A stretch of 23,463 nt of DNA from Spirochaetota bacterium (GTDB lineage Bacteria; Spirochaetota; Spirochaetia; Treponematales; Rectinemataceae), in NCBI GenBank assembly GCA_029265255.1, contig JAJUJQ010000018.1, positions 1-23,463 on the forward strand, given 5' to 3'. A program made the translations under genes and the position numbers. Within the stretch, counting starts at the first letter, position 1. Each line of letters opens with the position of its first letter. A model generated the notes under the pieces. The model saw only the letters and a program-made list of their open reading frames with translations. It did not search any database and was not told the origin of the DNA. Shown here one piece after another: positions 7,877 through 14,819 of the stretch.

Positions 7877-8272
7877 ATTCGTATCGACAGGCCGATACGG
7901 CTGCCGGCGGTGCCCGAGAGGGGCCGCCGGTTTTTTCATGCACCGGGGATCGAGCGCCCACAGATACAACGCTGGCTCTTCGTAGGGGTGCGCGTCTCTG
8001 AGCACCGCTACCGCCGCTTCAACCACCTCTTCCTCTACTACAAGCTCTATCCTTTCTTCTTCTTCAAACGAATCCTCACCCACGGTGCCGCTGAAAGGAT
8101 CGGCGCCCGCAAGCGGACGAAACCTGCCTGTGCCGCGGCTGACAAATGCGCAGCGGTCGTAGGCTCCGATCTTTCCCGCCCCCGCGGCGAAAAGGGCATT
8201 AAGGACCTTTTCTCTATGATCCGGGGGGACAAAGGTGACTAGTACGTAGGTTGATGGCATCTGTGTTTCCAT
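7865..8272 (-). CDS. Standalone NIF3/YqfO C-terminal-domain-like protein
   Basis: The 135-residue protein matches the CutA1-like insert domain found in YqfO-type NIF3 proteins. It starts YVLVTFVPPDHREKVLNALF, has AGKIGAYDRCAF and GTGRFRPLAGADPF in the middle, and ends the fold with LRDAHPYEEPALYLWAL. Relatives of this kind are usually just over 100 residues. Here about 25 extra residues (from KKPAAPLGHRRQ) are encoded by the terminator of the opposite gene. Its role is unknown; the family fold suggests a small trimeric ligand- or metal-binding protein. The 3' end overlaps the Spy-like gene by 12 bp. The start at 8272 is favoured by an extended -10 just upstream; a second ATG at 8260 (MPSTYVLV) is also possible. 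Confidence 0.8.
   Translation of the reverse strand: METQMPSTYVLVTFVPPDHREKVLNALFAAGAGKIGAYDRCAFVSRGTGRFRPLAGADPFSGTVGEDSFEEEERIELVVEEEVVEAAVAVLRDAHPYEEPALYLWALDPRCMKKPAAPLGHRRQPYRPVDTNSIH
7881..7936 (+). terminator. Intrinsic terminator of the first Spy-like gene, lying inside the convergent CDS
   Basis: A small hairpin (GTATCG/CGATAC, 7881-7898) is followed by a GC-rich stem, CCGGCGG at 7904-7910 and CCGCCGG at 7924-7930, and then six T residues at 7931-7936. The whole structure is also coding sequence for the last residues of the minus-strand NIF3-like protein. Confidence 0.85.
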
Positions 8273-8280
8273 AGCCTGTC

Positions 8281-8289
8281 ATGATACCA
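8281..8289 (-). promoter_or_regulatory. Extended -10 element 8 nt before the NIF3-like start
   Basis: On the minus strand the sequence reads TGG-TATCAT, a TGn extended -10 with a 5/6 hexamer. It ends 8 nt before the ATG at 8272, so the transcript would start at or within about one base of the start codon. No clear -35 is seen. Confidence 0.45.
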
Positions 8290-8353
8290 TATTGCCGTGT
8301 GGCTGTTGCCATCGATGATGTACCAGACAACGGGTATTTTCTATATAAATAAT

Positions 8354-8379
8354 GGAACCGTCGGCTCTTGAGTGACGAC
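8354..8379 (+). promoter_or_regulatory. Candidate ECF-sigma promoter of the spy-like/sigma/anti-sigma operon
   Basis: GGAACC at 8354-8359, 16 bp, then CGAC at 8376-8379, ending 30 bp before the start codon at 8410. It has the same spacing and nearly the same hexamer as at 7235-7260. GGAAC is the classic -35 of RpoE-type sigma factors. This suggests autoregulation by the sigma factor encoded at 9017. Confidence 0.55.
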
Positions 8380-8409
8380 TATTAATTAGATCGCGTGGAG
8401 GATAATTCG

Positions 8410-8994
8410 ATGAAGAAAATATCAAGATATATGGTATTGGCGTTGACCGCCAGCGTCTTTCTGTGGGCTGGTGCGGGGGTTGTCTTTGCGCAGGGGGGCG
8501 GGGCCATGGGTAGCGGGGGGCAGTCTAGCCCAGGCGCGGGCGCTGGTATGGGACAGGGCATGATGGGTCCCAATGCCGTCAGGGGATGGTTCAAGAGTCT
8601 CAATCTGAACGAGGATGAGCTTGGGCGCCTTGAAAAAGTGCTTGAAACAAAAGAGCTCGAGCTTGTGAAGGCACAAAACGAGATTACTATTCTGCAGGCC
8701 CAGATCGCCAACCAATTGCTCGATCCCAATCCGGACATGAAGAAAATTGAGGAAGCGGTATCGCGCAGCCTCGAGTATGAGAAGATTGTCCGTCTCATTC
8801 AGATTGAACGCCAGATAGCTATCCGGAAAATATTGGGCGAGGATCGCTGGCAGTCGGTACTGTTGCTGGTGAGAGAGGCGAGGGCTTCAGAAAAGGCCGG
8901 CAAATTTACCTATTCTTTCAGCGCCAAGGGACTTACCGCGGTAGAAGCCGATCGCTACAGCCGCCTTCTACGGATCCTCAGGAGGATTATGTAA
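8410..8994 (+). CDS. Exported Spy/CpxP-like helical protein (second copy), operon with ECF sigma
   Basis: The 194-residue protein has a signal peptide (MKKISRYMVLALTAS..., cleavage after VFA near residue 28). A Gly/Met-rich linker (GAGMGQGMMG) follows, and then long charged helices: LNLNEDELGRLEKVLE, ELVKAQNEITILQAQI and EYEKIVRLIQIERQIAIRKIL. This fits the LTXXQ/Spy and periplasmic heavy-metal-sensor group. CnrX/ZraP-like members bind metal or unfolded protein and regulate a sigma factor or kinase. The ATG at 8410 is chosen because GGAGG lies 8 nt upstream; an in-frame GTG at 8395 overlaps that site. The sigma gene follows after 22 bp, so a sensor or target role in the same stress response is likely. 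Metal binding by the Met-rich part is speculation. Confidence 0.7.
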   Translation: MKKISRYMVLALTASVFLWAGAGVVFAQGGGAMGSGGQSSPGAGAGMGQGMMGPNAVRGWFKSLNLNEDELGRLEKVLETKELELVKAQNEITILQAQIANQLLDPNPDMKKIEEAVSRSLEYEKIVRLIQIERQIAIRKILGEDRWQSVLLLVREARASEKAGKFTYSFSAKGLTAVEADRYSRLLRILRRIM

Positions 8995-9016
8995 GTAACG
9001 GCAGCATGAGTATATT

Positions 9017-9697
9017 ATGGATACGAAGGTGTCAATGGCCAGAACCATGAGCGCAGGTAAAAGAGCGTTTGGCCGCCCCATCGCGGGCAATATTTCCTCT
9101 GTTCCAGAAGCGCAGGCTGTTTCCGGTGATGATCCATACGATCTGCAGCTCGCTGCAGAAGCTGGGAAAGGGGACAAAGGCGCGTTTGAGCGCCTGATGT
9201 GGCGCTGGTGGGACCGTATCCGCGGTTACTGCGCTTCTTTTGTTGCCTTCGATCCGGATATGGCTGAGGAGGCTGCCCAGGAATCGCTTATCCGCATCTA
9301 CAAGGCGCTTCCCCGGTGGAGAAAAGAAAGTCCGCTGGGTGGCTATATTTACGGAATCTGCCGAACCGCCAGCAACGATGTCATCCGCCGCTGCGCGCGG
9401 CATCACGCGCGGACTGCGCAGGTTGAAGAGATCGAAGCGCTGCCGGTGCAGAGCCCTCATCAGACAGGGGAAATGAAGGTCATGCAGGATGAGGCAAAGG
9501 TTATGCTCGGCCGGGCGATGGAACAACTCGAACCAGACGACCGGGCCATGCTGTATCTGCATGAAGTGGAAGGCAAAGGGCTTGCCGAGCTGGGGAGCCT
9601 GTTCGGGCTTCCGATCGGCACCGTCAAATCGCGTCTGTCCCGAACACGGGATAAGCTTGGCGCTCTTCTGAAGGAGATGGGATATGAGCTCCACTGA
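9017..9697 (+). CDS. ECF-type RNA polymerase sigma factor
   Basis: The 226-residue protein carries the two ECF regions. Region 2 spans about 57-102 (AFERLMWRWWDRI, then DMAEEAAQESLIRIYKAL, which contacts core and the -10). Region 4 spans about 172-222 and includes LEPDDRAMLYLHEVEG and a helix-turn-helix, GLAELGSLFGLPIGTVKSRL, that reads the -35. The ~50-residue extension before region 2 is longer than usual and may be partly untranslated. The start at 9017 has little ribosome-binding signal, while ATG 9035 has AAGGTG just before it. It follows a Spy-like gene by 22 bp and overlaps the putative anti-sigma gene by 14 bp. The matching G[G/C]AACC-N16-CGAC motifs upstream of both Spy-like genes are its likely targets. 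Confidence 0.9.
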   Translation: MDTKVSMARTMSAGKRAFGRPIAGNISSVPEAQAVSGDDPYDLQLAAEAGKGDKGAFERLMWRWWDRIRGYCASFVAFDPDMAEEAAQESLIRIYKALPRWRKESPLGGYIYGICRTASNDVIRRCARHHARTAQVEEIEALPVQSPHQTGEMKVMQDEAKVMLGRAMEQLEPDDRAMLYLHEVEGKGLAELGSLFGLPIGTVKSRLSRTRDKLGALLKEMGYELH

Positions 9698-10067
9698 GAA
9701 GAATATTGAATTGCGCACCATGCTGAAGGACGCAGCACTGGATGCGGCGCCTTCCTTCCCCGATTTCGCTTCGGTCTACGAAAAGGCGGAAAAGCGCCCG
9801 CGAGTGGCTCGCCGTGTCGCTTTTTCCGGGGCAATAATAGCACTCGCAGCTGCCGCCAGTTTCTGGGTCGGCTCGCTGTTCTGGCAATCGAGATACGCGG
9901 GGGATGTCGCGCTCCTCGATTCGTGGACCGAAAGCCCCTCTGTCCCCATAGTGACTGTCAGCACCACCAGTGGTGAACAGAATACCATCGTGCTCGCATC
10001 CTCTCTCGTGCATCCGGTTAATCAATTCGTGCAGGATCTGTGGGCGAATCCCACTGCCGGATTATGA
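9684..10067 (+). CDS. Putative membrane anti-sigma factor
   Basis: The 127-residue protein has no recognised domain. Its topology is a cytoplasmic N-terminus of about 44 charged residues (MSSTEKNIELRTMLKDAAL...), one transmembrane helix at about 46-66 (FSGAIIALAAAASFWVGSL), and a periplasmic tail of about 60 residues with Ser/Thr/Val-rich sequence. No zinc-binding HxxxCxxC motif is present, so it is not a ZAS-type anti-sigma; it is closer in plan to short CnrY-like inhibitors. It begins inside the sigma gene (14-bp overlap, translational coupling) and is followed by a terminator, making it the last gene of the operon. The role is inferred from position and topology. Confidence 0.6.
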   Translation: MSSTEKNIELRTMLKDAALDAAPSFPDFASVYEKAEKRPRVARRVAFSGAIIALAAAASFWVGSLFWQSRYAGDVALLDSWTESPSVPIVTVSTTSGEQNTIVLASSLVHPVNQFVQDLWANPTAGL

Positions 10068-10106
10068 AAAAGCCGGCTTCTTCAGCCGGCCTTGTGGGTT
10101 TTCAAT
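10066..10106. terminator. Bidirectional terminator between the sigma operon and proS
   Basis: A seven-base-pair stem, GCCGGCT (10072-10078) with AGCCGGC (10084-10090), has a five-base loop. On the minus strand the stem is followed by five T residues (complement of 10067-10071), a good terminator for proS. On the plus strand a weaker GT-rich tail with TTTT follows. Confidence 0.8.
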
Positions 10107-10109
10107 CAA

Positions 10110-11567
10110 TCAGTAATTTCGCGCAAAAATAGCCCGGTGTCTGGCGGGCGATCCGCAGATCGCGCAGGTGCCTTCAATGTGGTCCTGCCGATTGAGTGGG
10201 AGGCAGCGATTGGTCGCTTTGGTCTTTTCCTTGAGCTTCTTTTCGCACTCAGGCGAGCCGCACCAAAGCGCTTCGGCGAAGCCGCCCTTTGCGCCGCTGG
10301 TTCCAGCCGTCTCAGCGCCAAAGAAATCGACCAGTTCATCGAATGTTCGAAGCGCTACTGTGTTTGCGTCACGGAAGGACTGCGCGCGCTCGAACAGGTT
10401 CTTCTGGATGTCCGCGTGTAGTGCGCGCAGCCGCGTGGGCACCTCTGACGCGGGAACCGAGATTTTCTCGCCTGTATCCCTGCGTACCATGACTACCTGT
10501 CCCGCTTGCATATCGCGAGGCCCGATCTCGATACGAACAGGAGTGCCGCGCATCTCCCATTCGGCGAATTTCCAGCCCGGGCTGTTCGAATCGTCCGCGT
10601 CGAATACCGTGCGAAGGCCAGACGCCTTGCACTCATGCTGAAGCTTCTCCGCAAAGGAGAGTACCGCGACCTTCGAATCGTTGCGGTATATTGGGATAAT
10701 AACCGCGTCTTCAGGCGACAGCGTCGGCGGCAGTACGAGGCCCTTGTCGTCCGAATGGGTCATGATGACCGCGCCGACAAGCCTGGTCGAGACGCCCCAG
10801 CTGGTTGCCCATACATAGTCGAGCTCTCCCTGGCGGTTCTGGAATTTCACGTCGAACGCCTTGGCGAAATTCTGTCCCAGGAAGTGGCTGGTACCAGCTT
10901 GCAAGGCCTTTTTATCCTGCATCATCGCCTCGATGGTGTAGGTGTTGACCGCGCCGGCGAATTTTTCGCTCTCGCTTTTCATGCCTGCCACGACGGGAAC
11001 GGCGAGGTAGCGTTCTACGACATCACGGTACACTTCGAGCATCCGCAGGGTTTCCTCGCGCGCATCCTGCTCGGTTTCGTGAGCGGTATGTCCTTCCTGC
11101 CACAGAAATTCGGAGGTTCTAAGGAAGAGACGGGTACGCTTCTCCCAGCGCATGACGTTCGCCCACTGGTTGATGAGGAGCGGCAGATCACGCCATGACT
11201 GGATCCAGTTGCGATACATGGCCCAGATGATGGTTTCGCTAGTGGGACGTATGCAATAGGGTTCTTCGAGTTCTTCGCCGCCGCCATGGGTGACTACCGC
11301 GAGTTCCGGTGCGAAACCTTCGACGTGTTCCGCTTCCTTCTCGAGGAAGCTCATGGGGATGAGGAGGGGGAAATAGGCATTTTCATGACCGGTTTCCTTA
11401 AAGCGTCGGTCGAATTCGTCACGGATTTTTTCCCATATCGCATACCCGCGCGGCCTGATTACCATGCTCCCCTTGACCGGCGAATAGTCCGCCAGTTTCG
11501 CATTAAGCACGATGTCGATATACCACTGTGAATAGTCGGTTTCGCGCGGAGTAATTTTCTCAGCCAT
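10110..11567 (-). CDS. proS: Prolyl-tRNA synthetase, archaeal/eukaryotic-type (ProS type 3)
   Basis: The 485-residue class II synthetase charges tRNA-Pro with proline. It lacks the editing insertion of ordinary bacterial ProRS and has the short archaeal/eukaryotic layout. The catalytic core includes [50 protein letters not shown] (motif 2 region) and [17 protein letters not shown] (motif 3 region). An anticodon-binding domain follows from about residue 290. The C-terminal zinc-type domain keeps four cysteines (CGSPEC and CAICG) and ends in an aromatic residue, ARNY. It is transcribed divergently from the membrane-protein gene at 11638. A promoter with TTGATT (11624-11629) and TATAGT (11601-11606, minus strand) at 17-bp spacing gives a leader of about 30 nt. 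Confidence 0.95.
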   Translation of the reverse strand: MAEKITPRETDYSQWYIDIVLNAKLADYSPVKGSMVIRPRGYAIWEKIRDEFDRRFKETGHENAYFPLLIPMSFLEKEAEHVEGFAPELAVVTHGGGEELEEPYCIRPTSETIIWAMYRNWIQSWRDLPLLINQWANVMRWEKRTRLFLRTSEFLWQEGHTAHETEQDAREETLRMLEVYRDVVERYLAVPVVAGMKSESEKFAGAVNTYTIEAMMQDKKALQAGTSHFLGQNFAKAFDVKFQNRQGELDYVWATSWGVSTRLVGAVIMTHSDDKGLVLPPTLSPEDAVIIPIYRNDSKVAVLSFAEKLQHECKASGLRTVFDADDSNSPGWKFAEWEMRGTPVRIEIGPRDMQAGQVVMVRRDTGEKISVPASEVPTRLRALHADIQKNLFERAQSFRDANTVALRTFDELVDFFGAETAGTSGAKGGFAEALWCGSPECEKKLKEKTKATNRCLPLNRQDHIEGTCAICGSPARHRAIFARNY

Positions 11568-11600
11568 CTTCCTTTACCTCTGGATGCGGGAATTCGCCCT

Positions 11601-11629
11601 ACTATAGTGAAAAGCGGCGCTTCAATCAA
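11601..11629 (-). promoter_or_regulatory. Candidate proS promoter
   Basis: On the minus strand, TTGATT (11629-11624), 17 bp, then TATAGT (11606-11601). The -10 sits in the palindrome ACTATAGT. The start codon lies 33 bp past the -10, so this transcript has an ordinary short leader. Confidence 0.55.
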
Positions 11630-11637
11630 TTGCCGCA

Positions 11638-12480
11638 ATGCGCTACGATACATGTGTGACGCTGCGTGGTTTCAGGTTAACGTATCAGATTCTCGCCGTG
11701 TTTGGGCTCCTCTTCCTGCTTGGCGCAGTAGTGCTTGGGATACGGGTGGGTACGGATCGCCGGGTCATCTTTTTTCTGGCGGACGAACAGCTGTATACAG
11801 AATTTTTCGTGCTCGGCATGCCGCTTGGCATACACCAGGCAGGCGCGCTGCAGGTAGGCGGGCTGGTCCTTGCATCTGCGATTTTACTGATATTAATTAT
11901 GTTTTCGTTTCGCAAAACGGTCTCCACCGAAGTCTCAATGATCGCCCTGTGGCTCCTGGCAGTCGCGTTCGAAACGCTGCGGTTGCTGGTCCTGCTTTTA
12001 GCTCAGCGATTCATGTCGATCGGGATGCTCGTTTCGCTGAGCCGGGCAATCGTGGGGGCACGTTTTGCCGGGCTTATTTCACTATTCATTTCCAGCCTTC
12101 ACGCGGCAGGATATGGGCGCGACAGGTTGCAGAATGGCTATCTGCTTGCGGTGCTTGGAGGGACGATCCTGGCTGGTTTCATGCCGGTGAGTATCGATCG
12201 GTTTCTGCCCTCGTTTCTGCTCGCGTCAGGATACAGGGAAATCTCTACCGTAGTGATTCTTTCGATACTTGTGATAAGCCTGCTCAACTACCTGGTGGCG
12301 TCGAGACTCAGAGAAGAACCCTCATACGCGGTGGTCGGATTTTCGATGACCGGAGCGGCGGCTTCGTGGATCTGGCTGTGGAACCTGCGAACTCCATTTG
12401 CGGCCTTTGCGGCCATCGCGCTCTTTCTGGTTCTGACGATTCTAACCCTGAAAAAGCTTCACGAAATCTATATCTGGTAA
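11638..12480 (+). CDS. Polytopic membrane protein of unknown function
   Basis: The 280-residue protein is very hydrophobic, with seven or eight predicted helices. Rough positions are 17-36, 72-90, 99-120, 127-150, 165-185, 200-220, 231-248 and 253-272. Short basic loops (FRKT, YGRDR, SRLREE) lie between them. I do not recognise a family or any enzymatic or transport motif. The start at 11638 has no obvious ribosome-binding site, and an in-frame GTG at 11656 is an alternative. The frame is preferred over an overlapping +1 frame of similar length because only this one gives continuous membrane segments. It is divergent from proS and converges on the dolichol-kinase-like gene. Confidence 0.65.
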   Translation: MRYDTCVTLRGFRLTYQILAVFGLLFLLGAVVLGIRVGTDRRVIFFLADEQLYTEFFVLGMPLGIHQAGALQVGGLVLASAILLILIMFSFRKTVSTEVSMIALWLLAVAFETLRLLVLLLAQRFMSIGMLVSLSRAIVGARFAGLISLFISSLHAAGYGRDRLQNGYLLAVLGGTILAGFMPVSIDRFLPSFLLASGYREISTVVILSILVISLLNYLVASRLREEPSYAVVGFSMTGAAASWIWLWNLRTPFAAFAAIALFLVLTILTLKKLHEIYIW

Positions 12481-12553
12481 TCCAGTTGACGCGGCAATGC
12501 CGTGATTGGCAGCCGGCCACCAGCATGGCGATCGATATGACCGGCTAAGTGAG

Positions 12554-13195
12554 TTACAGCAGCAGCGACGCGGCAATGCCCGCGGCGAGCGGTATGATGA
12601 CGTTGTCCCAGTCTTTGGTAGGCCAGAACTCCACAAACGCGGTGGCGAGCGCGATGCCCATCGACGCAAGAGGTTTGCCGCACAGCGCGAACGAAGAAAT
12701 GAACACCGCAAGCAAGCAGAATATCGATCCTTCGACCGATTTTCCTCCTGAGAACGGCATGGAAATGCGCCCGAAGGTCTTGCCGATAAGGCTGGAAAAG
12801 CTGTCTCCGAACGCGAGCGCAAAAATTGCGATTTTTGCTGGCAGCAGATCGAACAGGATGATTGCTTCCAGCGCACCCAGCGCCAGAGTGATGGGACCAA
12901 GCACAAAACGATCGCCATCACGCAGTCTGGCGGCCCGGACGGTAATCGGACCTATGACGGGGACCTTGATGCCCTTGTGTCTGAGCGTTTCGCTCGTCCC
13001 ATAGATGACCATACCGGCAAGCAGCGCTCCGATGGCAAGGTACAACGAAATATCGAGAAGGATTGCGACGAACGCAATCAGCAGGTGCAGCGATTTGCGA
13101 GTCAGCTCGATTCGGATTTCATCGATAGGCGAAACAAACGGATGCTTCAGTCTTTTTTCCGTCGTTTCGTGGGGTATTGCCTGATCAATGCGCAC
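12554..13195 (-). CDS. Dolichol kinase/polyprenol-type CTP-dependent lipid kinase family protein
   Basis: The 213-residue integral membrane protein carries the signatures of the CTP-using lipid kinase/phosphatidate cytidylyltransferase-like family (SEC59, VTE5, DGK1 relatives). They are an N-terminal IELTRKSLHLLIAF (Arg-Lys-x-x-His), a central ALAFGDSFSSLIGKTFG around residue 128-142, and GKSVEGSIF about ten residues later. Such proteins phosphorylate isoprenoid or diacylglycerol alcohols at the membrane. The substrate here could be an isoprenoid alcohol or diacylglycerol and is not decided by sequence. The start is a GTG at 13195 with GAGG a few bases upstream. A 73-bp gap separates its end from the convergent membrane-protein gene. 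Confidence 0.8.
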   Translation of the reverse strand: MRIDQAIPHETTEKRLKHPFVSPIDEIRIELTRKSLHLLIAFVAILLDISLYLAIGALLAGMVIYGTSETLRHKGIKVPVIGPITVRAARLRDGDRFVLGPITLALGALEAIILFDLLPAKIAIFALAFGDSFSSLIGKTFGRISMPFSGGKSVEGSIFCLLAVFISSFALCGKPLASMGIALATAFVEFWPTKDWDNVIIPLAAGIAASLLL

Positions 13196-13219
13196 AATCA
13201 GCCTCTTTTTTCTTTCTTA

Positions 13220-13249
13220 TTGACATGGCACGGGCTCGTTTGCTAGGAT
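13220..13249 (+). promoter_or_regulatory. Promoter of the tRNA-Val gene
   Basis: A perfect TTGACA at 13220-13225, an 18-bp spacer, and TAGGAT at 13244-13249. Transcription would begin about 13 bp before the mature tRNA. Confidence 0.7.
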
Positions 13250-13269
13250 GCCGTCCAAGAACGTCGAGT

Positions 13270-13341
13270 GGGCGATTAACTCAGCGGGAGAGTGCCACCT
13301 TCACACGGTGGAAGTCATTGGTTCAAATCCAATATCGCCCA
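13270..13341 (+). tRNA. tRNA-Val, anticodon CAC
   Basis: A complete cloverleaf of 72 nt. Acceptor GGGCGAT pairs with ATCGCCC, the D-stem is ACTC/GAGT, the anticodon stem is CCACC/GGTGG with loop TTCACAC (anticodon CAC), and the T-stem is ATTGG/CCAAT with loop TTCAAAT. The discriminator base is A. The CCA tail is not encoded (TTG follows), so it must be added by tRNA nucleotidyltransferase. The D-loop is short, at seven bases. A T-rich run (CTTTCTTTTT) about 6 bp downstream may help termination. Confidence 0.93.
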
Positions 13342-13466
13342 TTGGACTTTCTTTTTAATTATCGGACGCATTCAGGCGACCTGCAAGCCGTATCGTGCTT
13401 GTCTCACTCTTTTGTTTTCCGGATAAAAAGTATATCCCGTTTTTATCGCTCATGCGATGATTTGCC

Positions 13467-14720
13467 TCATACACCGCCGCGCTTCGCGTGTCTCGCGTGG
13501 CGAACTTCATGTACGCCAAGATACCAGATGCCCACCGATGCGAGCAGCGCGATACCTCCGAGCATGGGCCACACCGTCCTGAGTCCGAATCGGTCGGAGA
13601 ATGCGCCGATAACTTGAGGACTCACCGTCCAGCCTAGGCCCCCCAGAAGCGGGAGTACCGCATTGAATCGACCGCGATGCGAAATCGGTGTGTGATTGGC
13701 TACGTAGGTTCCCTCATTGGTGGCGTTGACGATTTCACCAAGTGTCCAGAGGGCGGTTGTGAGGTACATGAGCAAAACCGAGGGGGCAAGTCCGATCATC
13801 CCGAAACCGAGGGCAAAGAGAATTCCTGCGAAGGCGACGGCGTTGATGGGTTGCCACCGTTGCGTCAAGGACATGATAGGCGTGGACAGAACAATGACCA
13901 TGGCAGCGTTGAGAGTCATGAGGGTGCCATAGATGACCGCGCCGTTTGTGCCGAAGAATTCTTTGGTCTGCAGCGGGAGCGCGAATCGATGCTGGGCATA
14001 TACGAATCCATACAAGCCCGTCAGAAGCGTGAACAGTATCAGGTAGGGACGCGACAGGAGCGCCTGGAGAAGATTTCCGCGATGGGCTTCGTCACTCGCG
14101 CCGCTCCCGAAGCTCGCTTCAATCTGCTCGTGTGAGGGCTTGGTTTCCGGTACTTTGAACATGACGAGCGAGACAGCGAGGAGAATGGCGATGGCGTTTC
14201 CCCAGAACATCCAGGATGTCGCGTGCTCGAACAGAAATCCCGCGATGATCATGCCAACTGCAAAGCCCAGATTGTGTCCCAGATAGCCGAGCGAGTATGC
14301 GGGCCTCCGGTTTTCAGGGGTCGTCAAATCTGTCATCATCGCCGAGCGTGCAGGGTCGGTCAAGCCATCGAATATGACGCTCGCGAGAATGAACCATCGC
14401 ACCGCTTTGCCGACGCCGGGAAAGCCACAGGGCACATATAGAAGGCCCGAGATGATCTGCGCAATGACCATGAGCTTTTTGCGGCCGAAACGGTCCGCGA
14501 TTTTGCCTCCGATGTAGTTCGAGGGTATGTATGCCAGGCTTACAAGCATGAGGAAAGTGCCTGTTTCCCGCTGGCTTAAGCCGAGCTTGCTGGTCAGGTA
14601 GAGCGTCAGGAAAGGAAATACAAACATGCCTGTCGAATTGATGATGGTGGCGATAAAGAGCACATAAAGAGGTCCAGGAAGGCCTTGATACACGGCGAAG
14701 AACTTTCGTAGAGGATTCAT
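13467..14720 (-). CDS. MFS transporter
   Basis: The 417-residue protein has about twelve hydrophobic segments in two halves. It carries the major-facilitator loop 2-3 signature GKIADRFGRKKLMVIAQ (about residues 72-88). A second, related SDRFGLRTVWPM sequence occurs near the C-terminus (about 379-390). Members are proton-coupled exporters or importers. The overall look (short N-terminus, the central acidic loop KPSHEQIEASFGSGASDEAH, LYGFVYAQHRFALPLQ) is that of a drug- or sugar-efflux type protein, but the substrate is unknown. A candidate promoter, TTGACC (14756-14761) and TAGGGT (14733-14738) at 17 bp on the minus strand, lies 12 bp from the ATG, giving a very short leader. It is divergent from galU. 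Confidence 0.88.
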   Translation of the reverse strand: MNPLRKFFAVYQGLPGPLYVLFIATIINSTGMFVFPFLTLYLTSKLGLSQRETGTFLMLVSLAYIPSNYIGGKIADRFGRKKLMVIAQIISGLLYVPCGFPGVGKAVRWFILASVIFDGLTDPARSAMMTDLTTPENRRPAYSLGYLGHNLGFAVGMIIAGFLFEHATSWMFWGNAIAILLAVSLVMFKVPETKPSHEQIEASFGSGASDEAHRGNLLQALLSRPYLILFTLLTGLYGFVYAQHRFALPLQTKEFFGTNGAVIYGTLMTLNAAMVIVLSTPIMSLTQRWQPINAVAFAGILFALGFGMIGLAPSVLLMYLTTALWTLGEIVNATNEGTYVANHTPISHRGRFNAVLPLLGGLGWTVSPQVIGAFSDRFGLRTVWPMLGGIALLASVGIWYLGVHEVRHARHAKRGGV

Positions 14721-14783
14721 GATGAGGAATTCACCCTATCTGAAAGTGGAGTTGCGGTCAAGCTCATGGACAAGAGCAGTGAA

Positions 14784-14812
14784 TTGCGCAATTCATAGTT
14801 GCCCGTTACAAT
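14784..14812 (+). promoter_or_regulatory. Candidate promoter giving a leaderless galU mRNA
   Basis: TTGCGC at 14784-14789, a 17-bp spacer, and TACAAT at 14807-14812. The ATG at 14820 is 7 nt past the -10, where transcription itself should start. No Shine-Dalgarno is present between them. Confidence 0.5.
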
Positions 14813-14819
14813 CGAATTC

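Noticed and set aside
12511..12546. AGCCGG...CCGGCT inverted repeat between the unknown membrane gene and the dolichol-kinase-like gene
   Set aside because: It has six-base arms, a 24-base loop and no T run, so it is not convincing as a terminator.
11607..12548. A 313-codon plus-strand frame overlapping the unknown membrane protein
   Set aside because: Its translation is Arg/Gly/Ser-rich without membrane segments or domains. The alternative frame from 11638 gives a coherent polytopic protein.
13342..13345. Encoded CCA end of the tRNA
   Set aside because: The bases after the discriminator are TTGG, so CCA is not encoded.
13422..13447. GATAAAAA/TTTTTATC inverted repeat between the tRNA and the MFS gene
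   Set aside because: The arms are AT-only apart from one G:C pair, with no T tail on the correct side. It is too weak to call a terminator or operator, and the rest of the 125-bp gap shows nothing.
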